This document shows positions 1 to 8,765 of a stretch of DNA of 64,000 bases, piece by piece. The stretch spans positions 1 through 64,000 of the forward strand of contig JAJDYE010000016.1 in the NCBI GenBank assembly GCA_022822905.1. Direction: 5' to 3'. How positions within the stretch are numbered: position 1 is the first letter of the stretch; every line of letters begins with the position of its first letter. This DNA comes from Acidimicrobiia bacterium (GTDB lineage Bacteria > Actinomycetota > Acidimicrobiia > Acidimicrobiales > Bin134). The notes beneath the pieces were generated by a model, which saw nothing but the letters and a program-made list of their open reading frames with translations, had not been told where the DNA came from and searched no databases. A program made the translations under genes and the position numbers.

Positions 1-1
1 C

Positions 2-3000
2 ATCGGAGTAGACGCAATCAGAATGCGCTGCACCTCCTCGTGTTCGACAGGACCCGAGATCATCGTCGTGCCCACCCCCACCCAGGCGCCCAGGGTCGAA
101 GAGCCGTCCGCGCCCCGAAGCCTCAGGGTGTCCGCTGACGAAAACAGCGCAACCGTGTCGTGGTCCGCCCCGTCCGACAACGGCGGCGCAGCAATATCGG
201 GCTACCGGGCCGACCTGTACCGCGGCAACACCCGCGTCGACCGCAAAAACCTCTCCGCCTCCCAGCGATCGGCCACATTCACCGGCCTCAGCGCCGACAC
301 CGCCTACCAAGTGCGCATACAGGCGCAGAACAGCGCCGGCCGCGGCGACCGCGCGACGGCGAGCTTCCGCACCGACGCCGCCCCCCAGCGCCAACAGGCG
401 CGGTCTGTGACCATCGCGCTCGCCGCGGACCGCGCCGGCTGTTCGGACCAGTCGTCGCCGTGCCGGTGGCTGAGCGCCTCCTACTCGGGCTTCTCGCCGG
501 GCATATACCGCGTCCGCTGCTACTGGAGCACATCGCGCAGCAGCCTGGGAAGCCAGTTCGCCTCATTCACCACCTCCAGAGCCAGCGGCACCGACACCAC
601 GCTCTGCTGGTTCAACGGCACCCCAGGCCGCTACCTCACCGCGGTGGCAGACGGAGTCCAATCCAACACCATCCAATTCGCCGGAACCCCGCCAACACCC
701 CAAACCTCTGCGCCCGAAGCGCCGCGGATCATCGGCTTCGTCAACGACACCGACACCGTCGGCGTCGTGTGGAACCCGCCCACCGACAACGGCGGCGCGC
801 CCATAACCGGATACACCATCGACCTCTACCACAACAACCGCCGAATCGACACCAAAACCCTCGGCGCCAACACACGGGAAACCGAGTTCAAAAACCTCAA
901 CCCCGACACCGCCTACCAAGTCCGCATCACCGCCCGAAACACCGCAGGAACCAGCACCCCAACCGTCGCCAACACCCGCACCAGCCCCGCAACCAGCGCC
1001 CCAAGCACGCCCAGAAACTTGAGAGTCACTCCCGATGAGGACAGCGCGACCGTGTCGTGGAACCCGCCGTCCGACAACGGCGGCGCTTCGGTGTCGGGCT
1101 ACCAGGCCGACCTCTACCGCGGCAACACCCGCGTCGACCGCAAAAACCTCCCCGCCTCCCAGCGATCAACCACATTCACCAGCCTCAGCGCCGACACCTC
1201 CTACCAAGTCCGCGTCACAGCGCAGAACACTGTCGGCCGCAGCGCCAGCGCCGCAGCCAGCTTCCGCACCGACCCCGCCACCAGCGTCCCGGCGGTGTCC
1301 GGGCAGTCGCAGCAGACGTCGTGGTATGTGAACGACAACCCCAGATTGAACGGGCCGAGCCGGTACTGGTGGGCGGGGGATGCCGGCAAGGGCTACGGGT
1401 CGAACAACTACGTGTACACCTACGGCACCGCAGGCGAGCCCAGCACAGGCAACTGGGCGCGCTGGTCCATGGGCAAAAGGGTCGGCCGCCAAGAGATCCA
1501 AGCCTATGTGCCCAACACCAGGGCCACCGCCACAGTGCTGTACCGCATCGACATCGGCGGCACCCAACACACCAAGCGCATCGCCCAGAACAACGCCTAC
1601 GGGTGGACATCGCTTGGCGCCTACGACACAGACGGCGACACAGTCACCATCACCCTTCGCGACAACGAAGCCATCCAACACTGGAACCGCCACGGCTACA
1701 ACAACAGCAGCATCGGAGTAGACGCAATCAGAATGCGCTGCACCTCCTCTTGCACCACAACAACCAACCCCACACCCGCCCCCACCCAAGCACCCCAGGC
1801 TTCTGCGCCGGGTGCGCCGCGGATCGTCGGCTTCGTCAACGACACCGACACTGTCGGCGTGGTGTGGAACCCGCCGTCTGACAACGGCGGCGCGCCCATA
1901 ACCGGATACACCATCGACCTCTACCGCAACAACCGCCGCATCGACACCAAAACCGTGGGTGCCAGCACAAGGGAAACAGAATTCAAGAACCTGAGCGCCG
2001 ACACCGCCTACCAAGTCCGCATCACCGCCCGAAACACCGCCGGCACCAGCAACCCAACTGTCACCAACACCCGCACCTTACCCGCCCCGACAAGGCAAGA
2101 GTCCGGCCTCCCCTCCGAACCGCGCAGCGTCAGGGTCACAGCAAACGAGAACCGGGCGACAGTGTCGTGGTCCCCTCCCGCCAGCAACGGCAACAACCCC
2201 CTGACCGGATACCAGGCAGAGCTCTTCCGCGGCGGCACCTTCATCACCCGCAAGAACCTCTCGGGCTCCCAGCGGTCGACAAGCTTCAGCAACCTCAGCG
2301 CCGACACCGCCTACCAAGTCCTCGTCTCAGCCCGAAACAACCAAGGCCTCAGCACCCCAACAGCAGCCGACTTCACAACAAACGCCCCCGAAAACACCCG
2401 ATCAGTGACCATCACCCTGGGAGCAGACCGCGCCAACTGCCAAGACACGTCAAAGCCGTGCCGGTGGCTCAGCGCGTCGTTCTCCGGCTTCACCCCCGGC
2501 CGCCACAACGCCCAGTGCTACTACAGCACCTCACCCACAAGCCTGGGGACCCGGTCCTGGTCAGGCACCGTCGACACCAGATCGGGAAGCGACCCCACCC
2601 TCTGCTGGTTCAACGCCACTCCGGGCCTCCACCTGACCGCAGTAATAGACGGCGTCCAATCCAACACCATCCAACTCGCAGGCACCCCGCCAGCGCCCCA
2701 GGTTTCTGCGCCGGGGGCGCCGCAGAACCTTAATGTCCACAACTCCATCTCCAGTCCTTACAACATCGCAGTATGGTGGTCCGCTCCGTCTGACAACGGT
2801 GGTGCTTCAGTGTCGGGGTATCAGGTGGATTTGTATCGCGGGTCCACCCTGGTGGAGCGCAAGAACCTGTCCGCCTCCCACCGGGCGACGGTATTCGGCG
2901 GGCTGACCCTCGGCACCGCCTACGAGATCAGAGTCACCGCCGAAAACAACCAAGGATTTAGTGCCCCGGCAGCGTCCAAATTCCGCACACTCGCCGTACC

Positions 3001-4357
3001 CCCCGGCGTACCGACGAACCTGCAAGTGAGGACGGGCGACCGGGCGCTGTCCGTGAGGTGGGGACTGCCCAAAGGCGACGACGGTTCTACTATCACTGGT
3101 TACATGGTCTCCTGGGACGGTGGATCTCACGATGGCTCAGGCTCAATTACCGTCAAAAACATGATGAGTCACGAAATCCGCGGGTTGTCTAACGACACCA
3201 CCTACACCGTTTCCGTCGCTGCCATCAACAAATACGGCGAAGGAGGCCCGGTCTCGGAACAGGAGACGACGCGGCGCACGACCTTCTATGGCTCTAATGG
3301 CAATCACAGGTCGCTGCCACAGACAGGCAATGTTCAAGTAAATTTCCCCGACCACCGATGGTCATCATATTCGTCCGAATACTGGACACGGCAAGGTAGC
3401 ACATGTGGAGCCGGGGGCTGTAAACCGCACTTTGCTACAACCACCCACCAAGATAGATCAGTCTATTGGAATATGGGGCATCTGCAAGGTGTATTTAGAT
3501 TCGAATACGAATCAGCCTCTAACGTTCACAGTGACCGATGGCCACTTCCCGGCAGGGTGCGTTGGGGCATTTACGAAAGACGAGTCGGTGATCTATATTT
3601 TCGATTGGTAAAGACATTCACACCAGACAGCAAAAATGGTATCAACGATTGGTGGCCTTATCATAACAGTCTTATCGAGCTGGATGGCGAGGTTCGAATA
3701 CGGGCGCGAGGTAGAGATTCGGGTAAGCGGATTGCAGTCGGCCCCGTAAGGCTGATTCATGTGGATATTTTGCCTGAACACAAATTAACAGCCCAGCTAA
3801 TGTGTGTTGATGGGCAGATTGATCAACGAAACGTCGTGGCAGTGTTTACCACTCTCGGCAAAGCGACAGTCGAACAAGCTCTAAACTATCTTGAAGATAT
3901 GGCAAAATCGGCTTTAGATCCTACCGAATATGCTAAAGAACAAGTGCAAGAAATCGTAGAATTGGAGCTTGACAACATAATTAAAAGCGAGAGTGCGGAC
4001 GAAGCACTGAAGAAAAGCGCGAAAGAACTCAAAAAAGCATTGAAGGCTGCCGGGAAAGCTGCCAAAGTTGTGGGCCTGTTAGCAGAAGGCATAGAAATTA
4101 TAGAGGAATTCGACAAAAAACTACCTGAGGCATTGAAGAAGCTCCAGACTGCTGCGTACCGCCAGCATATCAAAGAAAACGAGTGCTCTTCATTTCATAC
4201 CAGTGCATTTTGGCAAGGGTATGCCAAATTCGACCATGAGGTGGCCAAGCTAGCCGCAAATGGCAAGCTTTACGTCAGCCCTACTGACGTCTGCTACCCG
4301 GAATTCCGAAAATACCAAGAGAAGCCGAAAGAAGCATGTTATTGGGCCTCTAAGTGA
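2..4357 (+). CDS. Giant FN3-repeat secreted/surface protein, 5' end outside window
   Basis: The frame is open from base 2, and the first codons (IGVDAIRMRCTSSC) repeat the end of an internal module, so the gene starts upstream and the ATG at 23 is internal. Counting from that ATG, the order is: FN3 (about 28-118), a Cys-containing module beginning RSVTIALAADRAGC (about 125-220), FN3, FN3, a golvesin-like carbohydrate-binding module (SWYVNDNP to IRMRC, about 430-575), FN3, FN3, a second copy of the Cys module, FN3, FN3, then about 350 residues of unknown fold ending in a Lys/Glu/Ala-rich helical stretch. The FN3 units carry the typical SWSAPSDNGG and TAYQVRI motifs. The last third uses more A/T-ending codons than the FN3 part. 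FN3 plus glycan-binding modules suggest adhesion or an exported toxin-like protein. The function of the C-terminal domain is not recognised. Confidence 0.85.
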   Translation: MGVDAIRMRCTSSCSTGPEIIVVPTPTQAPRVEEPSAPRSLRVSADENSATVSWSAPSDNGGAAISGYRADLYRGNTRVDRKNLSASQRSATFTGLSADTAYQVRIQAQNSAGRGDRATASFRTDAAPQRQQARSVTIALAADRAGCSDQSSPCRWLSASYSGFSPGIYRVRCYWSTSRSSLGSQFASFTTSRASGTDTTLCWFNGTPGRYLTAVADGVQSNTIQFAGTPPTPQTSAPEAPRIIGFVNDTDTVGVVWNPPTDNGGAPITGYTIDLYHNNRRIDTKTLGANTRETEFKNLNPDTAYQVRITARNTAGTSTPTVANTRTSPATSAPSTPRNLRVTPDEDSATVSWNPPSDNGGASVSGYQADLYRGNTRVDRKNLPASQRSTTFTSLSADTSYQVRVTAQNTVGRSASAAASFRTDPATSVPAVSGQSQQTSWYVNDNPRLNGPSRYWWAGDAGKGYGSNNYVYTYGTAGEPSTGNWARWSMGKRVGRQEIQAYVPNTRATATVLYRIDIGGTQHTKRIAQNNAYGWTSLGAYDTDGDTVTITLRDNEAIQHWNRHGYNNSSIGVDAIRMRCTSSCTTTTNPTPAPTQAPQASAPGAPRIVGFVNDTDTVGVVWNPPSDNGGAPITGYTIDLYRNNRRIDTKTVGASTRETEFKNLSADTAYQVRITARNTAGTSNPTVTNTRTLPAPTRQESGLPSEPRSVRVTANENRATVSWSPPASNGNNPLTGYQAELFRGGTFITRKNLSGSQRSTSFSNLSADTAYQVLVSARNNQGLSTPTAADFTTNAPENTRSVTITLGADRANCQDTSKPCRWLSASFSGFTPGRHNAQCYYSTSPTSLGTRSWSGTVDTRSGSDPTLCWFNATPGLHLTAVIDGVQSNTIQLAGTPPAPQVSAPGAPQNLNVHNSISSPYNIAVWWSAPSDNGGASVSGYQVDLYRGSTLVERKNLSASHRATVFGGLTLGTAYEIRVTAENNQGFSAPAASKFRTLAVPPGVPTNLQVRTGDRALSVRWGLPKGDDGSTITGYMVSWDGGSHDGSGSITVKNMMSHEIRGLSNDTTYTVSVAAINKYGEGGPVSEQETTRRTTFYGSNGNHRSLPQTGNVQVNFPDHRWSSYSSEYWTRQGSTCGAGGCKPHFATTTHQDRSVYWNMGHLQGVFRFEYESASNVHSDRWPLPGRVRWGIYERRVGDLYFRLVKTFTPDSKNGINDWWPYHNSLIELDGEVRIRARGRDSGKRIAVGPVRLIHVDILPEHKLTAQLMCVDGQIDQRNVVAVFTTLGKATVEQALNYLEDMAKSALDPTEYAKEQVQEIVELELDNIIKSESADEALKKSAKELKKALKAAGKAAKVVGLLAEGIEIIEEFDKKLPEALKKLQTAAYRQHIKENECSSFHTSAFWQGYAKFDHEVAKLAANGKLYVSPTDVCYPEFRKYQEKPKEACYWASK
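1711..1749 (+). repeat. Exact copy of window bases 1-39 inside the FN3 gene
   Basis: Bases 1711-1749 are identical to bases 1-39. Both encode the end of the golvesin-like module (SIGVDAIRMRCTSS), so the missing upstream part of the gene very likely carries another copy of this module. Larger FN3 blocks in the gene (for example about 770-1000 and 1860-2070) are also near duplicates, which points to growth by internal recombination. Confidence 0.9.
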
Positions 4358-4406
4358 ACTGGACATTCCTCTTTTGGCCGGTCACCTCGACTAGGAAGTA
4401 ACCATG

Positions 4407-4604
4407 TCATTGATGGAAAGGGATGACGGGGCACCCCTCGATACCGACGCGCTCAACGCCTGCCGATCGCGCCCAGGCGACCAGCCCGGCGCAGCCCTCG
4501 GAGGTGTTGTCGAAACTGCGGTGCGCCACCGCTCGCCCCGCCCAGTCGGCCAAACAGGCCGCCAGGGTGTCTTTGTGGGAGTTGATGCCGATCACGGCCA
4601 TCAT
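4407..4604 (-). pseudogene. IS110-family transposase, N-terminal fragment
   Basis: The reading begins MMAVIGINSHKDTLAACLAD and continues through FDNTSEGCAGLVAWARSAG and VERVGIEG. This is the start of the DEDD-type (RuvC-like) transposase domain of the IS110 family. It stops after about 65 residues, far short of the roughly 350-400 residues of the family, and the first catalytic Asp of the usual IGID motif is Asn here. It is a dead remnant. The 260 bp up to the next gene contain nothing else recognisable. Confidence 0.75.
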
Positions 4605-4867
4605 GTTTGTCCTTTCAGCAGACGTCAGATTCATGGCAGAATCGGACCAGCGGTGCGCACACATGCGTCGAGCCACTCACAAAACGAGGGTGTTCACGCT
4701 CCTATCAAGCAACATCGCCAGACCGGCACACCGGCAGGGAGGCACTCACCTAGAAAGCCACCACCACAGCGGGGCACGTAACGCAGGGCCATCCCCACCG
4801 GTGCTGCCACCCCGAAACAATGACACGCATGTAACGCCCATAGAGATTGTGGAAAGCCTGGGTCGGT

Positions 4868-6157
4868 TCAAGCCGTCAATGCAGTCAGGGGGACGACCGC
4901 CACTCCGTCGGGGCGGTCGTAGGCGTAGCCGCTGGCGGTGATGACTACTTTGCGGGCGGGGGGGCCGGTCAGGTCGTAGTCCACTTTTTGGCACACCCGG
5001 TTGAGGGTGTCGGCGGCTTCGTCGATGGCGTCCATTGACCCGAGTTTTACCTCCACTGCGATCCATCGGCCGTCACCCCAGTCGACGATGGCATCTATCT
5101 CATTGCCGTGTGAATCTCTGAAGTGCCAGACCGCCGCTTCGCTGGCCTGGGCGTAGATGCGCAGATCGCGCAATACGAGCGACTCGAACAAGAAGCCCAG
5201 CGTCTTGAGGTCTCCCAGCAGACGCTCAGGTCCGGCGCGCAGCGCCGCAGCAGCCAGCGAGGGGTCGACGAGGTGCCGCTTGGGAGTTTGTTGCAACCGG
5301 GCTTGGGATCTGAGATTGGCCGCCCACGCGGGAACATCCTCTACCACGAACAGAGATGCGAGATCTTCTAGGGAGGCAGCGGCCGTTCGCTGGTCTTGAG
5401 CGGTGTGGGTCTCTGAGCTGGCCGCGGTGTCAGATGCCAATTTCGCCAACGATGCTGTCGTGGCGGTGTTCCGAGCCAGGGAAACGAGGAGCCGGCCGAC
5501 CTTCTGAGCATCACGGCGCCTTCCCCGGTAGCTGACTTGTGATACGTCAACTTGGGCAATCTCGTTCAAATAGGAGCGCAGACGACGCTGGGCCTGCACG
5601 GGTGGCAGGCCGAGATGCTCAGGCCATCCGCCCCGGCAAAGCTCCTGTGCCACCTCGGGCACTCCGATCTCGGGGCGATCGGCGGAGCAGGCCTCGCCGT
5701 TCACAAGGCTTGTGAGTGAGACATCCCCGGTTGATATCCCGGATTCGAAGAACGACATCGGGCGTAGGCGAATGCGCATAATGCGCCCGGCCCCCGAATG
5801 GCGAATGCCGTCGTCAGTCGGTCGGGCCGTGCCGGTGAGGATGAACCTTCCGTCGCGGCGCTCCTCATCGGCCATGTGACGGATGCTGTTCCAAACTTCC
5901 GGGACGATCTGCCACTCATCGATCAGCCGAGGTTCCGGACCATCCAAGAACTGCCGGGGCAACAACCGGGCTTGGGTCCGCGCCTGTTCATCCTGCTCGA
6001 ACGAGGCCTCGCTACAGGCATGGTTTCTCCCAGACCACGTCTTGCCGCATGCCTTCGCCCCTTCGATTACCACTACCGGGGCGCTCTCCAGGGCTTCAGC
6101 AATCTCCTGGTCAGCAATCCGCTCGACATAACCAGCAGGGGTTAGCGTGGTCGGCAT
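4868..6157 (-). CDS. P-loop ATPase with DUF4143 C-terminal domain
   Basis: 429 aa. The N-terminal AAA_14-type domain has Walker A GAKACGKT (33-40) and a Walker B-like PRLIDEWQ; the C-terminal DUF4143 part carries a nuclease-like D...EVK arrangement (NEIDAIVDWGDG, then AVEVKLG). Proteins of this family are widespread and mostly uncharacterised, and are often found singly in accessory DNA. The hexamer TACAAT (6164-6169, minus strand) ends exactly 6 nt before the ATG, so the mRNA is probably leaderless. The gene is intact, but its 3' end is duplicated as a remnant at 9062-9202. A second, unrelated-looking member lies at 52703-53980. The function is unknown. Confidence 0.8.
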   Translation of the reverse strand: MPTTLTPAGYVERIADQEIAEALESAPVVVIEGAKACGKTWSGRNHACSEASFEQDEQARTQARLLPRQFLDGPEPRLIDEWQIVPEVWNSIRHMADEERRDGRFILTGTARPTDDGIRHSGAGRIMRIRLRPMSFFESGISTGDVSLTSLVNGEACSADRPEIGVPEVAQELCRGGWPEHLGLPPVQAQRRLRSYLNEIAQVDVSQVSYRGRRRDAQKVGRLLVSLARNTATTASLAKLASDTAASSETHTAQDQRTAAASLEDLASLFVVEDVPAWAANLRSQARLQQTPKRHLVDPSLAAAALRAGPERLLGDLKTLGFLFESLVLRDLRIYAQASEAAVWHFRDSHGNEIDAIVDWGDGRWIAVEVKLGSMDAIDEAADTLNRVCQKVDYDLTGPPARKVVITASGYAYDRPDGVAVVPLTALTA

Positions 6158-6163
6158 ACATAA

Positions 6164-6169
6164 ATTGTA
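6164..6169 (-). promoter_or_regulatory. Predicted -10 element, leaderless start of DUF4143 gene
   Basis: TACAAT on the minus strand lies 6 nt upstream of the ATG at 6157, inside an AT-rich stretch (about 6157-6230) that contrasts with the surrounding high-GC DNA. The same geometry recurs at many genes in this window. No clear -35 box is seen. Confidence 0.5.
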
Positions 6170-6238
6170 TCATTTGCAGCAAAGATAATGTCATAAATCG
6201 AGCTTATAAAATGTCATATATGCAGTCTTGCTGCTGCT

Positions 6239-6553
6239 TCAGGTGCGGGTTGATATGTACTCCGCCAGTTCGGCGATGCCCTCTTCGGCTTCGGGGGCCA
6301 CGCCAGCCAGAAGGTGCCAGACGTGCATCATGTCTTGCCAGGGGCGGAACTCCACGGCGCCGTTGGCGTTCTCGATGCCCTTGATCACTCGGGTGCTGTC
6401 GTCATAGAGCACCTCCTCGGTGCCCACCTGGATCATCATGGGAGGCAGATTGTCAAAGGCGCCGAACACCGGCGAGACGTAGAGATCGGTGGCGTCAACG
6501 CTTTGCGCGTAGGCCATGACCATCCCATGCAGGGAGTCGGCGCCGGCAAGCAT
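6239..6553 (-). pseudogene. Alpha/beta-hydrolase esterase, C-terminal third only
   Basis: This 104-aa fragment is nearly identical to the last 104 residues of the intact esterase at 9231-10133. It includes the acid region (GTEEVLYDD) and the catalytic His (MMHVWHL) but lacks the HGGG and GDSAGG motifs. Homology to the intact copy stops at about 6553, exactly where an IS3 transposase fragment begins. It is therefore a truncated duplicate. Confidence 0.85.
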
Positions 6554-6623
6554 CGGCTACGGCGAGCGGCTCGACGAGATCGGCGTTGTCCCGTCAGTCG
6601 GGTCGGTGGGCGACTCATACGAC
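6549..6623 (+). pseudogene. IS3-family transposase (OrfB) fragment
   Basis: Translating the plus strand from 6549 gives SIGYGERLDEIGVVPSVG followed by SVGDSYD. This matches the highly conserved stretch near the end of the IS3-family integrase core (RYxERLxExGIxPSVGSVGDSYDNA). It is only about 25 codons long and both ends are broken. The following bases (6624-6837) hold no intact gene. Their minus strand reads FDIEVCVGCKPIHVTALL, which faintly resembles the Cys-pair tail of other transposases but is too short to assign. Confidence 0.7.
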
Positions 6624-6837
6624 TGTGAGCATGATGTGGGTTGTCGTCTGGCTGGTGTCTGACCCTTGCTTACGACTGGCCGGTGTGCCTTTGCGTTGAT
6701 CCGTCGGCACTGGTCGGGCGGCGATCAACGCAGCGCCGGCTGGCCAGGAGGGCGGTGACGTGGATCGGCTTGCACCCGACGCACACCTCGATGTCGAAGG
6801 TCTGCCCTACCCCGCCTCGGCCCGGGCAGCTAGCACA

Positions 6838-6890
6838 CCGCCGCCCGCCTGGGACTCCCAGTAGCCGGACTGCTCGACCGGGCCGGCGAA
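6838..6890 (+). pseudogene. Remnant of a second hipA 3' region
   Basis: Bases 6841-6890 match 8333-8382 inside hipA at about 43 of 50 positions. The same reading frame gives AARLGLPVAGLLDRAGE against AARLGLPAVELLDRAGE in HipA. This leftover of a hipA-like C-terminal coding region sits directly upstream of the operators of the intact pair, and implies a former tandem copy or a recombination event. Confidence 0.6.
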
Positions 6891-6916
6891 TGGGACGGTA
6901 CCGGCGCAGAACCACG

Positions 6917-6972
6917 GTGGGATGGAACCCTCCCACATCTGGTGTGGGATGGAACCCTCCCACCGATATGCT
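6917..6972 (+). promoter_or_regulatory. hipBA operators (two 20-bp repeats) and -10 box
   Basis: Two identical copies of GTGGGATGGAACCCTCCCAC occupy 6917-6936 and 6944-6963, 27 bp centre to centre. Each is an imperfect palindrome with 6-bp arms (GTGGGA/TCCCAC). TATGCT (6967-6972) follows and ends 6 nt before the hipB ATG. HipB-type antitoxins are known to repress their own operon by binding such paired palindromes, so these are the likely operators. Binding itself is inferred. Confidence 0.7.
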
Positions 6973-6978
6973 GGGGGC

Positions 6979-7233
6979 ATGGAGACACCCAACCGCTCCC
7001 GCCCCTTCAACACCGTAGGCGCCCTCGGCGCCGAACTGCGCCGCCACCGGGCCGCCGCGGGCCTCACCCAGCAGCAGCTCGCCGACCGCTCCGGCGTGTC
7101 CCGCCGCTGGATCGGCCTGTGCGAGAAGGGGCACCCCGGCGCCGAACTGGGCAACCTCATGCGAGTGGCCCGCGCCCTAGGGCTCGCTCTCCGCTTCGAT
7201 CAGCAGCCAGCCGCGACCCGGCAGACGCTGTGA
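6979..7233 (+). CDS. hipB: HipB-type antitoxin, Xre-family HTH
   Basis: 84 aa starting METPNRSRPF. An in-frame start at 6922 lies inside the operators, so the ATG at 6979, placed 6 nt after TATGCT, is preferred. Residues about 15-70 form a classical HTH_3 domain (LGAELRRHRAAAGLTQQQLA, then RSGVSRRWIGLCEKG). The stop codon overlaps the hipA start by 4 bp (GTGA), giving translational coupling. By family, it would bind and neutralise HipA and repress the operon through the upstream palindromes. Confidence 0.8.
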   Translation: METPNRSRPFNTVGALGAELRRHRAAAGLTQQQLADRSGVSRRWIGLCEKGHPGAELGNLMRVARALGLALRFDQQPAATRQTL

Positions 7234-8726
7234 ACCCGCCAGACGGCCTCGTCGTCGCCATCGCCGGCACGAATGCCGCTCGCATCAGCCGGGACAGCGG
7301 CGGCCGTCTCACCCTCCGTTACGACGCCGACTACCTGGGCGACCCGGCTGCTGTGCCCCTGTCTCTGTCGCTTCCCCTCGACGACTGCGTCTATGGTCAC
7401 AGGCCGGCCCAGCGGTGGTTGGACGGCCTCCTCCCTGACAACCCCCGAGTGCTCGCCCACTGGTACGAACGGGAGAACGTGTCGCCGCCCACCCCGTTCG
7501 GCCTGCTCGCCACCCCTGCCGGGCTGGACTGTGCCGGCGCGGTCCAATTCGCCCCTCCCGCCGAGGCTCATGTCCTCGCCGGGCGCGCCGGCGGGCTGAC
7601 TCCCATCGCTCCCGGCGACCTCGAATCGGAGATCGCACAGATGGCCGCCGATTCCGCCCGCTGGCTTCCCGACGACGAAGACGCCTACTACAGCCTGGGC
7701 GGATACCAAACCAAAACGGCGCTCCGTCTCGCCGACGACGGCCAGTGGGCACGGCCCCGCGGCGGCACGCCGACCACCCACATCCTCAAGCCCTCCCCAG
7801 CCAGCCGGCCAGAAGCCGCTGCAATAGAGCACCTCTGCCAGGCCGTCGCCTCCCGCCTCGGCCTCCCGGCCGCCGCGTCCGCCCTCGCCGTCATCGGCAG
7901 CCACCCCACTGCGATAATCACCCGCCACGACCGGGTCCGCGCCGCTGACGGCGCGTGGCATCGCGTCCACCAAGAGGACATGTGCCAGGCTCTCGGCGAG
8001 AATCCCAACCGCAAATTCGAGAAGCATGGCGGACCCGGTGCCATTGCCATAGCCGATCTGCTGTGGCGGCACTCCACCGACCCCGACACAGATGTGCGCC
8101 GCTTCCGCGATGCCATCCTCTACACGTGGGCGACTGTCAACCGCGATGCCCACGCCCGCAACTACAGCATCGTCCATCAGCCCGGCGCTGTTCGTCTCGC
8201 CCCCCTCTACGACACCGGCTCCGCTCTGCCCCGCGCCCGCAAAGGCATCGGCAGGCTGGAACTGGCCATGCGCATAGGCGACGACCACACCATCTACCGC
8301 TCCGATGCCGCTGGAGCGCTCACAGGGCTGGCCGCCCGCCTGGGCCTCCCAGCGGTAGAGCTGCTCGACCGGGCCGGCGAAATCGCCGAAACCGCTCCCG
8401 CAGCGCTCCAAGCGGAGATCAGCGCTCTCCCACACGGCCTGCCCGCTGAGGCGGCGGAAGCCGCCGAGACGTTTCACCGGCGCATCGAGCGAAGATCCGG
8501 CAACTGCCTCAAGGCGATCGCTGCGAACCGCCGCACCCTCAAACCCGCCCCTAGGCCCGTCGAACCAGATGCTCCCAGCACGGGGCAGCGGGATGCCGCC
8601 AAACGGGACCGGATACTCGCCGCCCACCGCCGAGACCCGGAGGCAGCCTTCAAGCAGATAGCCGCCGACACAGGAGCGTCGGAGAGCTACACCGCCCGCG
8701 TCATCCGCGAGAACCGTCGCCGCTGA
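7230..8726 (+). CDS. hipA: HipA-type serine/threonine kinase toxin
   Basis: 498 aa from a GTG overlapping the hipB stop. HipA kinases phosphorylate a translation-related target (glutamyl-tRNA synthetase in E. coli) and cause growth arrest. All key motifs are visible: the Ser-containing P-loop SLGGYQTKT (155-163), HILKP with the ATP-binding Lys (184-188), HQEDMCQALG (247-256), the catalytic loop NRDAHARN (304-311, Asp306) and the metal-binding YDTGS (Asp328). At about 498 aa it is longer than E. coli HipA (440 aa). The extra C-terminal 50 residues end in a helix-turn-helix-like stretch (DPEAAFKQIAADTGASESYT). It appears intact. Confidence 0.9.
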   Translation: MNPPDGLVVAIAGTNAARISRDSGGRLTLRYDADYLGDPAAVPLSLSLPLDDCVYGHRPAQRWLDGLLPDNPRVLAHWYERENVSPPTPFGLLATPAGLDCAGAVQFAPPAEAHVLAGRAGGLTPIAPGDLESEIAQMAADSARWLPDDEDAYYSLGGYQTKTALRLADDGQWARPRGGTPTTHILKPSPASRPEAAAIEHLCQAVASRLGLPAAASALAVIGSHPTAIITRHDRVRAADGAWHRVHQEDMCQALGENPNRKFEKHGGPGAIAIADLLWRHSTDPDTDVRRFRDAILYTWATVNRDAHARNYSIVHQPGAVRLAPLYDTGSALPRARKGIGRLELAMRIGDDHTIYRSDAAGALTGLAARLGLPAVELLDRAGEIAETAPAALQAEISALPHGLPAEAAEAAETFHRRIERRSGNCLKAIAANRRTLKPAPRPVEPDAPSTGQRDAAKRDRILAAHRRDPEAAFKQIAADTGASESYTARVIRENRRR

Positions 8727-8765
8727 ACCATAATCAGAATCGGAGATGCGAAGGCGAGGGTGCCG

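Noticed and set aside
700..2100. CRISPR-like repeats
   Set aside because: The repeats encode FN3 modules in one frame, are long and imperfect, and have no uniform spacers.
4404..4941. Plus-strand open frames over the IS110 fragment
   Set aside because: Composition is that of antisense shadow; the minus strand shows a clear transposase motif.
6624..6837. Possible fourth transposase remnant (FDIEVCVGCKPIHVTALL on the minus strand)
   Set aside because: Too short and weak to assign to a family with confidence; mentioned only as a possibility.
6942..7229. N-terminal extension of HipA overlapping hipB
   Set aside because: It is an alternative-frame reading of hipB; the GTG at 7230 overlaps the hipB stop in the usual coupled way.
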